From Acidimicrobiales bacterium (GTDB lineage: Bacteria; Actinomycetota; Acidimicrobiia; Acidimicrobiales; SHLQ01): DNA of 64,000 nucleotides. The stretch is from contig JAHDDK010000002.1 in assembly GCA_020629375.1 (NCBI GenBank), forward strand, positions 1 through 64,000, written 5' to 3'. The notes beneath the pieces were generated by a model, which did no database searches, was not told where the DNA came from, and saw only the letters and a list, made by a program, of their open reading frames with translations. The first letter of the stretch is position 1, and each line of letters opens with the position of its first letter. The position numbers and the translations under genes were made by a program. Of this stretch, positions 1-7,945 are shown piece by piece.

Positions 1-53
1 AGAGCGTCGGTTTCCTAAACCGTGCGTCGCAGGTTCGAATCCTGCCGAGGGCG
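1..53 (+). tRNA. tRNA-Arg(CCT), 3' part only
   Basis: The window opens inside a tRNA. The anticodon loop reads TTCCTAA (anticodon CCT, arginine) closed by GGT/ACC. The T arm GCAGG-TTCGAAT-CCTGC is at 29-45, and the 3' acceptor strand CGAGGGC is at 46-52 with discriminator G53. No CCA is encoded, as is common in actinobacteria. The D arm and 5' acceptor strand lie before base 1. A toxin-antitoxin-like pair follows, a usual neighbour of tRNA genes, but I see no duplicated tRNA end that would mark an integrated element. Confidence 0.9.
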
Positions 54-126
54 CCGCATCCTTTGAGGACTCACTGAGCAGACCCGTTCATATGGCAGGA
101 ACCGCAGAGGTGAGAGTTCAAGTGAC

Positions 127-576
127 TCAGGTACCGCGGGCGAGCGCTGAGGCGATTGCGCTCACAATTCGCTCCGCAACATCAGCGCTCTCGAGCACAT
201 GGCGAGCGTCGAGTTGGCGAGAGGCGAAGTCGCCGTACTCGGCGAGCGCGCGGTCCCGGCGGATGCCATCGGCGTCCTCGAGATCGGTCTCGGCGATGAA
301 GGAACTCAGTTCAGATCGTGCGTAGTCGAGCGTCAGTCGGTGGGCGCCGTCGCCACCACGAACCCTGAGCCCGTTGGCACTGAGGTGCGCCGTGATCGCC
401 TTCCGAATCGCATCGTGACAGGCAGCGATGGCAAGCGTTGTGTCGTCCTCGGCGAGAAGCCGTGCCGAACTGATGTGCCTGCGAGCGTCATTGATCCGTT
501 CACCCGCAGCACCCATGTTCGGCGCCACCCTCTCGAGCGTCCGCAGTGCGAGCGCCTCAGTGAGCCATTCCGTCAT
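127..576 (-). CDS. HEPN-domain protein, likely partner of MNT nucleotidyltransferase
   Basis: This 149-residue helical protein is encoded directly after a fused HTH-nucleotidyltransferase gene, and its ATG overlaps that gene's stop (bases 573-576). HEPN proteins paired with minimal nucleotidyltransferases act as RNases or AMPylation targets in type VII-like toxin-antitoxin pairs. Visible features are amphipathic helices throughout, a conserved-looking RxxRAxxEYGDF block near residues 106-117, and an R-x5-H spacing at R120-H126 that could be the HEPN RNase motif. The family call rests on the pairing and helical pattern more than on a strong motif. Which of the two proteins is toxic cannot be read from the sequence. 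Confidence 0.65.
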   Translation of the reverse strand: MTEWLTEALALRTLERVAPNMGAAGERINDARRHISSARLLAEDDTTLAIAACHDAIRKAITAHLSANGLRVRGGDGAHRLTLDYARSELSSFIAETDLEDADGIRRDRALAEYGDFASRQLDARHVLESADVAERIVSAIASALARGT

Positions 577-1175
577 TCGGTGCCTCCCAAAGGAATGACG
601 ACCAGGGACTCGCCCCGAAGCTGCGCAACAAACGGCTCAGGCTCCGCGGCTTCCCACCGCTCCCGTGCGACGACGATTGGATTGATCTCCACTCGCAAGC
701 CCTCAGCTGCCTCCCCACAAAGCCGCCGTACGGATCGCAACGATGCATCACCGACAACCACGACATCGACGTCCCGTGGAAAGTGGCCCTCTTGTCCTTC
801 ATACCGAGCGGCCCAGGACCCGAAGACGTATGCCTCCTCGATTCCGTCGCCGCCACCAAGCGCCTCCGACAAGCGGCCAAGGACGCCCACGGTCTGCATC
901 AGGATCGAGCGAAGCTCGGGAGCCCAAGGCAAACCCCAATTGGGCTGAACAAGTTTGCTCCGACCTACCGATCGGCTCACCAAGAGCCCGTGCTCCTCGA
1001 GTCGCGCAACCTCCCGGCTCACAGTCGCCTGCGCAACAGCCGCACGCTCAGCCAACTCACCGATGGCGATCTCTCCACCCACCTCGGCAAACAGCACGCC
1101 GAGGATCCGAAGCTGCTGATCGGAGCGGAACAGCGGCAGGAGCGCAGGGGCGGACGTACTCACACTCTCGATCAT
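573..1175 (-). CDS. Winged-helix/MNT-type nucleotidyltransferase fusion
   Basis: The protein has 200 residues and two parts. Residues about 20-75 form a winged-helix DNA-binding domain of the ArsR/MarR type (AQATVSREVARLEEHGLL is the recognition region). Residues about 112-160 hold a minimal nucleotidyltransferase core with GS at 119-120 and DVD at 135-137, the metal-binding aspartates; VEINP near 160 may give the third carboxylate. MNT proteins of this kind neutralise HEPN toxins by adding AMP. The fused DNA-binding domain and a palindrome spanning the start codon suggest autorepression. Start ATG at 1175 lies inside that palindrome. The gene overlaps the HEPN gene by four bases, so the two are translationally coupled. 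Confidence 0.8.
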   Translation of the reverse strand: MIESVSTSAPALLPLFRSDQQLRILGVLFAEVGGEIAIGELAERAAVAQATVSREVARLEEHGLLVSRSVGRSKLVQPNWGLPWAPELRSILMQTVGVLGRLSEALGGGDGIEEAYVFGSWAARYEGQEGHFPRDVDVVVVGDASLRSVRRLCGEAAEGLRVEINPIVVARERWEAAEPEPFVAQLRGESLVVIPLGGTE

Positions 1176-1203
1176 ATCATCGAGAGTCTGGATCTATAGA
1201 TCC
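1165..1203 (-). promoter_or_regulatory. Paired palindromes, candidate operator/promoter of HEPN-MNT operon
   Basis: Bases 1165-1186 form a 22-base near-perfect palindrome (arms CTCTCGAT/ATCGAGAG) that includes the ATG at 1173-1175. Bases 1190-1203 form a perfect 14-base palindrome, GGATCTATAGATCC, which contains a -10-like TATAGAT on the minus strand. Two dyads around promoter and start fit autoregulation by the winged-helix domain. No clear -35 box is visible. The operator role is inference. Confidence 0.55.
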
Positions 1204-1248
1204 ATACGGGGTCGACGGGCTCGATTCCGGCCGCGTGACCGAGTGGCC

Positions 1249-1331
1249 TGGGGTCAGGCACGCATCATTAACAACTTCCGAGACCTGCATACCGCAGAAG
1301 ATGGGTTGTTAATGATGCGTGCCTGACCCCA
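1249..1331. repeat. Long palindromic repeat (REP-like), copy 1
   Basis: Two perfect 27-base inverted arms (1249-1275 and 1305-1331) flank a 29-base loop. The arms end in the core GCCTGACCCC/GGGGTCAGGC, close to the TCTGACCC core of four other palindromes in this window. The right arm is also coding: it supplies the final codons and the TAA stop of the P450 gene. It could form a strong hairpin in transcripts of either strand. Confidence 0.85.
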
Positions 1332-2493
1332 AGAAGACCGATTCGGGTTTGCGGAAGATGAGGCCCCTCGGCCCGACGGACTCGCTTACCAACACGAACT
1401 GCACCCCGAGCTCGGCTTCGGCGTCGAGAAAGGCCTCGAGTGCGGCACGGGTTTCGGCGCGGGCGACGTGGAGGCCGAGACACGTGTGGGGGCCGACGGC
1501 CCAGGTCACGTGCTGGGCAAGGTTGGGGCGGTCGATGTCGAACCGGTCGGGGTCCGCAAAGACCTCCGGGTCGCGGTTGGCGGCGAGCAGCGAGATCGTG
1601 ACCAGCTCGCCGGCCGGGATCGATACCCCGCCAAGCTCGACATCCACGGTCGTATAGCGATCGACGACTGCCGCCGCAGGTTCGAGCCGGAGTGACTCGT
1701 CGATGGCCACCGCAATCAGCGAGCGGTCGGCACGCACCCGGTCGAGCGTCTCCGGATGCGACAGCAGGTGCCAGAACGCATTGGCCGTCATCCCCTCCGA
1801 CGTTTCGATCGCTCCGAACATCACCACCGCGACAGCGGCCGGGATCTCGTCGTCACGCAGCACCGCATCATCGACGAGCTGACGCACGAGCGAGGGGTCG
1901 TCGCTCGCCATCGCATCGCCGACGTGGCCGTAGAGCGACGCCAGCCGATCGCCGATCTCGGCGGGCATGTCCTCGCCAACGGTCAGGGCGACGATGGCGT
2001 CGCCGAATGCCCCGTACCAACGGAGCACATCGTCGGCGTCGACCTCGGGCAAGCCGAGCACATCGAGGATCGTGGCGACGGCAAGCGGCCCCGCCACACC
2101 CGCACGAAGCTCAGGCTGGTCCGACTCGAGCGTGGCGCTCATCAACCGTCGAGCGTGTTCGACAATCCGCGCCTCGACTTGCTCGCGCACGAGCTTCGGG
2201 CGAAACGGCTTGACGAATGCCTGCCGATGGCGGGCGTGTTCGGGTCCGTCGAGCGACAACATCGACGTCCCCAACACCCGAGCAGTCGTGAAGCGTTCGT
2301 CGTCGACGGTGAAGCGCAACGTGTCCTTCATCGCCTCGATTGCACAATCGCGACGGGTCACGAACCACGCCCCGGTCGCGGGTACCCACGACACGGGCTC
2401 GACTGCCCGCAGCGAGGCAAGCACCTCGTATGGCGACTCCGTCAGCTGATCGACCGTCACCGACGCGCCGACTGGCCACTGCTCCTCACGCAT
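1309..2493 (-). CDS. Cytochrome P450
   Basis: This is a soluble bacterial P450 of 394 residues, the usual length. It binds heme through Cys338 in VGPHTCLGLHVAR. The usual Phe and Gly upstream of the Cys are Trp and Ala here. The K-helix ExxR appears as ESLR, and the I-helix oxygen-activation segment reads GAIETSEG. Substrate is unknown; no ferredoxin, reductase or biosynthetic cluster is adjacent. Start ATG at 2493 leaves 114 bases to the divergent ATP-grasp gene. The last seven codons and stop (ending GSGTHH) come from the right arm of the palindromic repeat at 1249-1331, so the native C terminus was probably replaced when the repeat arrived. Confidence 0.93.
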   Translation of the reverse strand: MREEQWPVGASVTVDQLTESPYEVLASLRAVEPVSWVPATGAWFVTRRDCAIEAMKDTLRFTVDDERFTTARVLGTSMLSLDGPEHARHRQAFVKPFRPKLVREQVEARIVEHARRLMSATLESDQPELRAGVAGPLAVATILDVLGLPEVDADDVLRWYGAFGDAIVALTVGEDMPAEIGDRLASLYGHVGDAMASDDPSLVRQLVDDAVLRDDEIPAAVAVVMFGAIETSEGMTANAFWHLLSHPETLDRVRADRSLIAVAIDESLRLEPAAAVVDRYTTVDVELGGVSIPAGELVTISLLAANRDPEVFADPDRFDIDRPNLAQHVTWAVGPHTCLGLHVARAETRAALEAFLDAEAELGVQFVLVSESVGPRGLIFRKPESVFLGSGTHH

Positions 2494-2593
2494 GCGACCG
2501 GCAACCTACGACGCCCCGCAAATATTCGCCATCGGTTCGCGAACGGCGCGTGAACAGCCGGGGCGAGATTGTGTCCGTCGTCACTTGTGCACA

Positions 2594-2599
2594 TACGGT
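2594..2599 (+). promoter_or_regulatory. -10 box TACGGT, near-leaderless promoter of the Anbu operon
   Basis: TACGGT fits the actinobacterial TAnnnT pattern and ends 8 bases before the ATG at 2608. Transcription would then start at or next to the start codon. It is one of several such boxes in the window. Confidence 0.4.
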
Positions 2600-2607
2600 C
2601 GAGAGAC

Positions 2608-4035
2608 ATGGATGTGCGGCCAGGCGTCTTCGACGAGATGGCCGACGATGGCACCCGGGTTCGCGCACCGTACTCGCGCTATCGGGCGTGGTTCGACGAC
2701 GAGAACCACCAGCGGCTCCTGTCGAAGGCCGCCGACGCCGAGGCGGCTTTCCGCCGGACCGGCATCACGTTCAACGTCTACGGCGAGGACGACGCCACCG
2801 AGCGGCTGATCCCGTTCGACATCGTGCCCCGGGTCATCTCGGGCAGCGAGTGGGCTCAGCTCGTCAAGGGCATCGAGCAACGGGTCGTCGCGATCAATGC
2901 CTTCCTCCACGACATCTACCACCGCCAGGACATCGTGCGCGCCGGCCGGGTGCCGGCTGAGTTGATCATCGACAACGCTGCGTTTTTGCCGCAGATGGTC
3001 GGGGTCGACCCGCCCGGCAACATCTACACCCACATCGTCGGCATCGACCTCGTGCGGACCGGCGAGAACGCGTTCGCCGTGCTCGAAGACAACGCCCGCA
3101 CCCCATCGGGCGTGTCGTACATGCTCGAGAACCGCGAGACCATGCTTCAGATGTTCCCGGAGTTGTTCCAGGACATTCGGGTCCGTCCAATCGAGGACTA
3201 TCCGATGCATCTACGACGGACGCTCAGCGACTGCGGTCCGGCCAACTCGTCGACGCCGCCGACCGTCGCCGTGCTCACGCCGGGCACCTACAACTCGGCA
3301 TACTTCGAACACGCCTTTCTCGCCGAACAGATGGGCGCCGAACTCGTCGAGGGACATGACCTCCGGGTCATCGGCGGGCGAGTCTGCATGCGCACAACAC
3401 AGGGCGATCAGCCCATCGACGTGCTCTACCGGCGCGTCGATGACGACTTCTTGGATCCGCTCAACTTCAACCCCGACTCGATGCTCGGCGTGCCCGGGAT
3501 CCTCGACGTCTACCGCGCCGGCAACATCACACTCGCCAACGCGCCCGGTACCGGTATCGCCGACGACAAAGCGATCTACTCGTACATGCCGGAGATCATC
3601 GAGTTCTACACCGGCGAGAAGCCCATCCTCGACAACGTCCACACCTGGCGCTGCGCCGAACCGGACTCGCTCGCCTACGTGCTCGACAGGCTCGACGAAC
3701 TCGTGGTGAAAGAGGTCCACGGATCGGGTGGCTACGGCATGCTCATCGGACCCACGTCGACCAAGGCCGAACGATCGACCTTCGCCGAGAAGCTGCGCGC
3801 CCAGCCCGACGCCTACATCGCGCAGCCAACCCTCGCCCTGTCGTCGGTGCCCGTGCTCACCCAAGCCGGCTTGGCGCCACGCCACGTCGACCTCCGCCCC
3901 TTCGTGCTCGTCTCGCCCAAAGGCGTGCACGTCACCCCTGGCGGTCTCACCCGCGTCGCCCTCCAAGAAGGCTCGCTCGTCGTCAACTCGAGTCAGGGCG
4001 GCGGCACCAAAGACACGTGGGTGCTGGAGGACTGA
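2608..4035 (+). CDS. Circularly permuted ATP-grasp protein (Anbu operon)
   Basis: About 475 residues. The protein belongs to the circularly permuted ATP-grasp family (DUF404/DUF407), thought to be peptide-bond-forming amidoligases. Visible signatures are LEDNARTPSGVSYM (metal/substrate loop), KEVHGSGGYGM (Gly-rich ATP loop) and DLRPFVLVS near the C terminus. It starts a four-gene operon with alpha-E, transglutaminase-like and Anbu genes; comparative genomics (Iyer and Aravind) predicts such sets make or remove a peptide tag, but the product is unknown. I chose ATG 2608 over an upstream start at 2569 because a GAGAG element and a -10 box precede it. Its TGA overlaps the next ATG by one base (TGATG). 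Confidence 0.9.
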   Translation: MDVRPGVFDEMADDGTRVRAPYSRYRAWFDDENHQRLLSKAADAEAAFRRTGITFNVYGEDDATERLIPFDIVPRVISGSEWAQLVKGIEQRVVAINAFLHDIYHRQDIVRAGRVPAELIIDNAAFLPQMVGVDPPGNIYTHIVGIDLVRTGENAFAVLEDNARTPSGVSYMLENRETMLQMFPELFQDIRVRPIEDYPMHLRRTLSDCGPANSSTPPTVAVLTPGTYNSAYFEHAFLAEQMGAELVEGHDLRVIGGRVCMRTTQGDQPIDVLYRRVDDDFLDPLNFNPDSMLGVPGILDVYRAGNITLANAPGTGIADDKAIYSYMPEIIEFYTGEKPILDNVHTWRCAEPDSLAYVLDRLDELVVKEVHGSGGYGMLIGPTSTKAERSTFAEKLRAQPDAYIAQPTLALSSVPVLTQAGLAPRHVDLRPFVLVSPKGVHVTPGGLTRVALQEGSLVVNSSQGGGTKDTWVLED

Positions 4036-4976
4036 TGCTCGGACGCACCGCCGGCGGTCTCTACTGGATGTTCCGCTACCTCGAACGCAGCGAGAACACG
4101 GCCCGTCTCATCGAGACGGCCCATCGCATCTCGCTCACCCGATCGACCGAAACCACCGACGAATGGGCGTCGCTCGTCGACACCGCCGCGGTGCGAGACG
4201 CCTATCTCGCCGATCACGACACGTTCGACCGAACGGCCGTGATCGACTTCTTGCTGCGCGATCCGACCAACCCGTCGAGCGTGCGATCGGTTGTCGACGC
4301 GGCCCGCCACAACGCCCGCGAAGTCCGGACCGCCCTCACCCGAGAGGTGTGGGAGGCCACCAACGACTGTTGGCACCAGCTCAACGACGCGCTCAAGGAC
4401 CCCGTGCCCGAAACGGCTCTGCCCCAAGTTCTCGCCCTCATTCGCCAGGAGAGCGCTCTCGTTCGTGGCGCGCTTCACGGCACGATGATGCGCAACGACA
4501 TCTACAACTTCGCTCGGCTCGGCACCTTCATCGAGCGAGCCGACAACACCGCCCGCATCCTCGACGTCAAGTACTACGTGCTGCTGCCGTCACCTCTGCA
4601 CGTCGGCTCACCGCTCGACAATGCACAGTGGGAGACCATCCTGCGCTCGCTGTCGGCCCAACGTTCCTACCACTGGCAGAGCGGCGGAACCGTCGACGCC
4701 CAGTCGATCGCACAGTTCATCATCCTCGATCCGCGCATGCCGCGTTCGCTCGCGTTCTGCCACAACCGGATCGCGTTGAACCTCAACGAGCTCGCCTACG
4801 ACTACGGCGAGAAGCCACCGTCGACCGAGCGGGCCGAGTCGCTACGCGACAAGATCATCGGCCGGTCGATCAACGACATCCTCCGTTATGGCCTGCACGA
4901 CTTCTTGCGTGAGTGCATCGCCGAAACGAACCAGGTCGCGTCGCAGATCGAGATCGACTACCGGTTCAGCGAGTGA
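4035..4976 (+). CDS. Alpha-E domain protein (DUF403)
   Basis: A 313-residue all-helical protein of the alpha-E family, which almost always sits beside circularly permuted ATP-grasp genes. The N terminus MLGRTAGGLYWMFRYLERSE closely follows the family pattern, with the helical YLERSENTARL segment. Its role is unresolved; it is assumed to be a partner or scaffold of the ATP-grasp enzyme. ATG 4035 is preferred to an in-frame GTG at 4017, because GGAGGA sits five bases before the ATG and the ATG shares its A with the previous stop. Confidence 0.9.
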   Translation: MLGRTAGGLYWMFRYLERSENTARLIETAHRISLTRSTETTDEWASLVDTAAVRDAYLADHDTFDRTAVIDFLLRDPTNPSSVRSVVDAARHNAREVRTALTREVWEATNDCWHQLNDALKDPVPETALPQVLALIRQESALVRGALHGTMMRNDIYNFARLGTFIERADNTARILDVKYYVLLPSPLHVGSPLDNAQWETILRSLSAQRSYHWQSGGTVDAQSIAQFIILDPRMPRSLAFCHNRIALNLNELAYDYGEKPPSTERAESLRDKIIGRSINDILRYGLHDFLRECIAETNQVASQIEIDYRFSE

Positions 4977-4989
4977 GGTGGGCACGCGG

Positions 4990-5814
4990 ATGCAGCTGAT
5001 CCTCGACCACACAACGCACTACCTCTACTCGGAGCCGGTGCCCCACGCAATGCAACAGCTCCGACTCCATCCGCGCAACGACCCCGGGCAGTCGATCGAC
5101 TCGTGGTCGGTCGAGCTCGAAGGGGCCATCGAACAGGTCCGCTACACCGATCAGCACGGCAACCAGGTGTCGCTCGTCGCGGTCGTCGACCTCCAAGAGC
5201 ACGTGCAGATTCGAGTGCGGGGCGAAGTGTCGACCACCGACCTTCATGGCGTCGTTGGCGCCGACCCCGGGCCGATGCCGCTGTGGGCGTATCTGCGCGA
5301 CACGCCACTCACCGAGCCAGGCCCGCGAGTCGACGCATTGGTCGAGGGGTTGGACGAAACCGACGAGACGGGTCTCGACGAACTGCACGAACTGTCCGAA
5401 CGGGTGGCGGGCGCCATCACCTACGAGATCGGGCAGACGACAGCCACAACGACCGCCGAAGATGCGCTCGACATCGGTGCTGGCGTCTGCCAAGACCATG
5501 CGCACGTGTTCATCGCTGCCGCCCGTCGGCTCGGCGTGCCCGCCCGCTACGTGAGCGGCTACCTCCGCATGGACGACACGATCGACCAGGCCGCAACGCA
5601 CGCGTGGGCGCAGGCTCATGTCGCCCACCTCGGCTGGGTCGGATTCGACGTCTCCAACGGGATCAGCCCCGACGCCCGATACGTACGACTCGCCGCCGGG
5701 CTCGATTACCGCGATGCCGCCCCGATCTCCGGAGTGCGGCTCGGCGGCGGACACGAAAACCTCTCCGTCACGTTGCAGGTCGCCGACACCGACAGTGCGC
5801 AGGCCCAGCAGTAG
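4990..5814 (+). CDS. Transglutaminase-like cysteine protease (Anbu operon)
   Basis: A 274-residue protein with an N-terminal beta domain (residues 1-110) followed by a transglutaminase-like papain-fold core. The catalytic triad is complete: Cys167 in GAGVCQDHAHVF, His204 in THAWAQAHV and Asp220 in GFDVSNG. The family includes bacterial proteases that act on peptide-linked substrates. It lies 13 bases after the alpha-E gene and 12 before Anbu. ATG 4990 was chosen because GAGGTGGG precedes it and the homologous region begins with QLILDHTTHY. It probably hydrolyses or transfers the peptide made by the ATP-grasp partner (inference). Confidence 0.9.
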   Translation: MQLILDHTTHYLYSEPVPHAMQQLRLHPRNDPGQSIDSWSVELEGAIEQVRYTDQHGNQVSLVAVVDLQEHVQIRVRGEVSTTDLHGVVGADPGPMPLWAYLRDTPLTEPGPRVDALVEGLDETDETGLDELHELSERVAGAITYEIGQTTATTTAEDALDIGAGVCQDHAHVFIAAARRLGVPARYVSGYLRMDDTIDQAATHAWAQAHVAHLGWVGFDVSNGISPDARYVRLAAGLDYRDAAPISGVRLGGGHENLSVTLQVADTDSAQAQQ

Positions 5815-5826
5815 GTTGACCAGCCG

Positions 5827-6567
5827 ATGACGTACTGCGTGGCGCTGCGCCTCGATCGCGGCCTGATCTTCATGTCCGACACGCGGACCAACGCCGGTGT
5901 CGACAACGTGTCAGCGACTCGAAAGATGAAGACGTGGGCCGTGACCGGCGAACGGTTCATCACCGTGCTCTCGGCAGGCAATCTCGCCACGACACAGGCG
6001 GTCATGAGCCTGCTCGACGAGCGTTCGCTCGCCCCGGCCGAACGGGATCCGTCCATCCTCCAGGCACCGACGATGTTTCAGGTCGCACGTCTGGTCGGCC
6101 AGACGCTGCGCGAGGTCATCGCCGATTCGGCAGCCGACAACGGTCAGCAAGCTGATTCGACCTTCAGCGGCACGCTCATCCTCGGCGGACAGATTGCCGG
6201 GCAAGAGCCACGGCTGTTTCTGATCTACCCCGAAGGCAACTTCATCGAAGCGGTCGACGAAGCACCCTTCGTACAGATCGGCGAGACGAAGTACGGACGG
6301 CCGATCCTCGTGCGGGTGTTCGACCCATCGATGTCGTTCGAAGAAGCCGTGAAGCTGCTGTACGTGTCGATGGATTCGACGATCAAAGCCAACCTGTCGG
6401 TCGGGCCGCCCCTCGACCTTCAGATCTACGAGTCCGACACCCTCGACCCCCCGAAAGCTCGTCGGATCCCGGGGGACGACCCAACCTTCCGGGCGATCTC
6501 GAATGGCTGGGGCGATGCGCTCCGCCAGGCGTTCGACGTCCTTCCCGACGTCGACCTCAACGACTGA
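5827..6567 (+). CDS. Anbu, proteasome-like peptidase
   Basis: A 246-residue Ntn-hydrolase of the Anbu (bacterial proteasome homologue) family. It begins MTYCVALRLDRGLIFMSDTR; Thr2 would become the N-terminal nucleophile after Met removal, and SDTRTN holds the conserved Asp. LSAGNLATTQ is the typical strand-turn. Anbu forms open helical or ring assemblies with weak or undefined peptidase activity. It closes the four-gene operon, and the downstream gap is 168 bases. The substrate is unknown in any organism as far as I know. Confidence 0.9.
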   Translation: MTYCVALRLDRGLIFMSDTRTNAGVDNVSATRKMKTWAVTGERFITVLSAGNLATTQAVMSLLDERSLAPAERDPSILQAPTMFQVARLVGQTLREVIADSAADNGQQADSTFSGTLILGGQIAGQEPRLFLIYPEGNFIEAVDEAPFVQIGETKYGRPILVRVFDPSMSFEEAVKLLYVSMDSTIKANLSVGPPLDLQIYESDTLDPPKARRIPGDDPTFRAISNGWGDALRQAFDVLPDVDLND

Positions 6568-6735
6568 CTCGAGTTCCGAAACAACCGACCCGAGGTCCGA
6601 TCCGACCGACGCTCCGCGTTCGCACGAATACTTTTCGTGATCTCGCGCATCCAGACGCGATCTCCACGTCGTAGAGGAGTACGTCGGGCCGGTCGTGGCC
6701 CGGCACCACCCCCTCCACACACGACAGGAGAACCC

Positions 6736-7848
6736 ATGCGTTCATTCCGGACGGTCGCCGCGGCGGCTCTCACAGCGGGTGCCGTGTTCGGCGCCACCCT
6801 CACCCCCGCCGGGGCTCAAGATGAACCCGGCATCGTCGACACCGTGATTGCGGTGTCCGGCGCCGAGGGCGTCGACGACAACCCGCGCGACTACGACATC
6901 TTGCGCGAAGCGCTTGTGGCGACCGGTCTCGTCGACGCTGTTGCCGCCGCCGATGACATCACGGTCTTCGCTCCGATGGATGTCGCGTTCGTGCGTCTCG
7001 CGCAGGACCTTGGCTACGAGGGCGACGACGAAGCCGGTACCCTCGCCTTCCTCATCGAGGCGACCGGCTTCGAGTCCGCCGAGAACGCTGGCCTGCTCGA
7101 CGACGTGCTCCTGTACCACGTCGCCCCCGGCGCTCGTTCGCTGAGCGAACTACGCAGCGCTGGCGACATTCCGACGCTGCTCGACGGCGCAACGGTTGAC
7201 GTCCGGTTCAAGACCGTCATCGACGGCGACCGCGACGACCAGAACGCACGAGTCCTCCAGCCGCGCAACCTCGAGGTCGCCAACGGCACGATCCAGACCG
7301 TCAACCGGGTCCTCCGTCCGATCGACATCGACGCCAGCTCGCAGAGCATCGTCGACATCGTGCTCGCCGTCTCCGGCACGCAAGGCCTCGATGACGAGAA
7401 CCGCGACTTCGACATCCTCCGTGAGGCGCTCGTTGCGACCGGCCTCGTCGACGCAGTCGCTGCCGCAGACGACATCAACGTCATGGCGCCGTTCGACCGG
7501 GCGTTCATCCGCCTCGCGCAGGACCTCGGATACCAGGGCGACGACGAAGCCGGCACCCTGGCCTTCCTCATTGAGGCGACCGGCTTCGAGTCCGCCGAGA
7601 ACCCGGGCTTGCTCGACGACGTCCTCCTCTACCACGTCGCCCCTGACGCCCGTCCGGGTTGGGCTCTGCGCCGTGCAGGTGACATCCCGACGCTGCTCGA
7701 CGGTGCGACGTTCAACCTGCGCGGCCACCGCGTCGTCGATGCCGACCCCGACAACCGCAACCCGCGTGTTCGGGCGCCACGCAACATCGCCGCTTCCGAC
7801 GGCTACATCCACGTGATCGACCGGGTGATGCGCCCGATCGACCTCTAA
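6736..7848 (+). CDS. Secreted protein with two fasciclin domains
   Basis: A 370-residue protein with a signal peptide (MRSFRTVAAAALTAGAVFGA, cleavage near APAGA/QDEP-type site at residue 27) and two tandem fasciclin (FAS1) domains, roughly residues 30-195 and 210-370. Both carry the TVFAP/NVMAP-DVAF block and the LLYHVAP block. The repeats are nearly identical over LAFLIEATGFESAEN in DNA as well as protein, so the duplication or gene conversion is recent. FAS1 domains mediate adhesion. GGAG lies five bases before the ATG at 6736. A strong hairpin follows the stop. Confidence 0.9.
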   Translation: MRSFRTVAAAALTAGAVFGATLTPAGAQDEPGIVDTVIAVSGAEGVDDNPRDYDILREALVATGLVDAVAAADDITVFAPMDVAFVRLAQDLGYEGDDEAGTLAFLIEATGFESAENAGLLDDVLLYHVAPGARSLSELRSAGDIPTLLDGATVDVRFKTVIDGDRDDQNARVLQPRNLEVANGTIQTVNRVLRPIDIDASSQSIVDIVLAVSGTQGLDDENRDFDILREALVATGLVDAVAAADDINVMAPFDRAFIRLAQDLGYQGDDEAGTLAFLIEATGFESAENPGLLDDVLLYHVAPDARPGWALRRAGDIPTLLDGATFNLRGHRVVDADPDNRNPRVRAPRNIAASDGYIHVIDRVMRPIDL

Positions 7849-7871
7849 CCCCCAGACCCTCCCCGGTCTTC

Positions 7872-7915
7872 GGCCCGAGGGTCGCTCCGCCACTGCGCGG
7901 AGCGGCCCTCGGGCC
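7872..7915 (+). terminator. 19-bp hairpin after the fasciclin gene
   Basis: Arms 7872-7890 and 7897-7915 pair over 19 bases with a single U-G wobble around the 6-base loop CACTGC. It begins 23 bases after the fasciclin stop and ends 30 bases before the next gene. No long T-run follows, so it may need Rho or act as an mRNA 3' stabiliser. Confidence 0.75.
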
Positions 7916-7932
7916 CTCGGCGTTTCTGGGGG

Positions 7933-7938
7933 TAGCCT
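7933..7938 (+). promoter_or_regulatory. -10 box TAGCCT, leaderless promoter of MFS pair
   Basis: TAGCCT ends 7 bases before the GTG at 7946, the distance from a -10 box to a transcription start. The mRNA would be leaderless. The same hexamer precedes cysS. Confidence 0.45.
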
Positions 7939-7945
7939 CGCGCCG

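Noticed and set aside
1..1203. tRNA-integrated mobile island
   Set aside because: No integrase and no repeated tRNA 3' end is seen in the window. The position next to a tRNA alone is not enough.
1309..2493. P450 as part of a natural-product cluster
   Set aside because: Neighbours are a toxin-antitoxin-like pair and the Anbu operon; no synthase, ferredoxin or tailoring genes are present.
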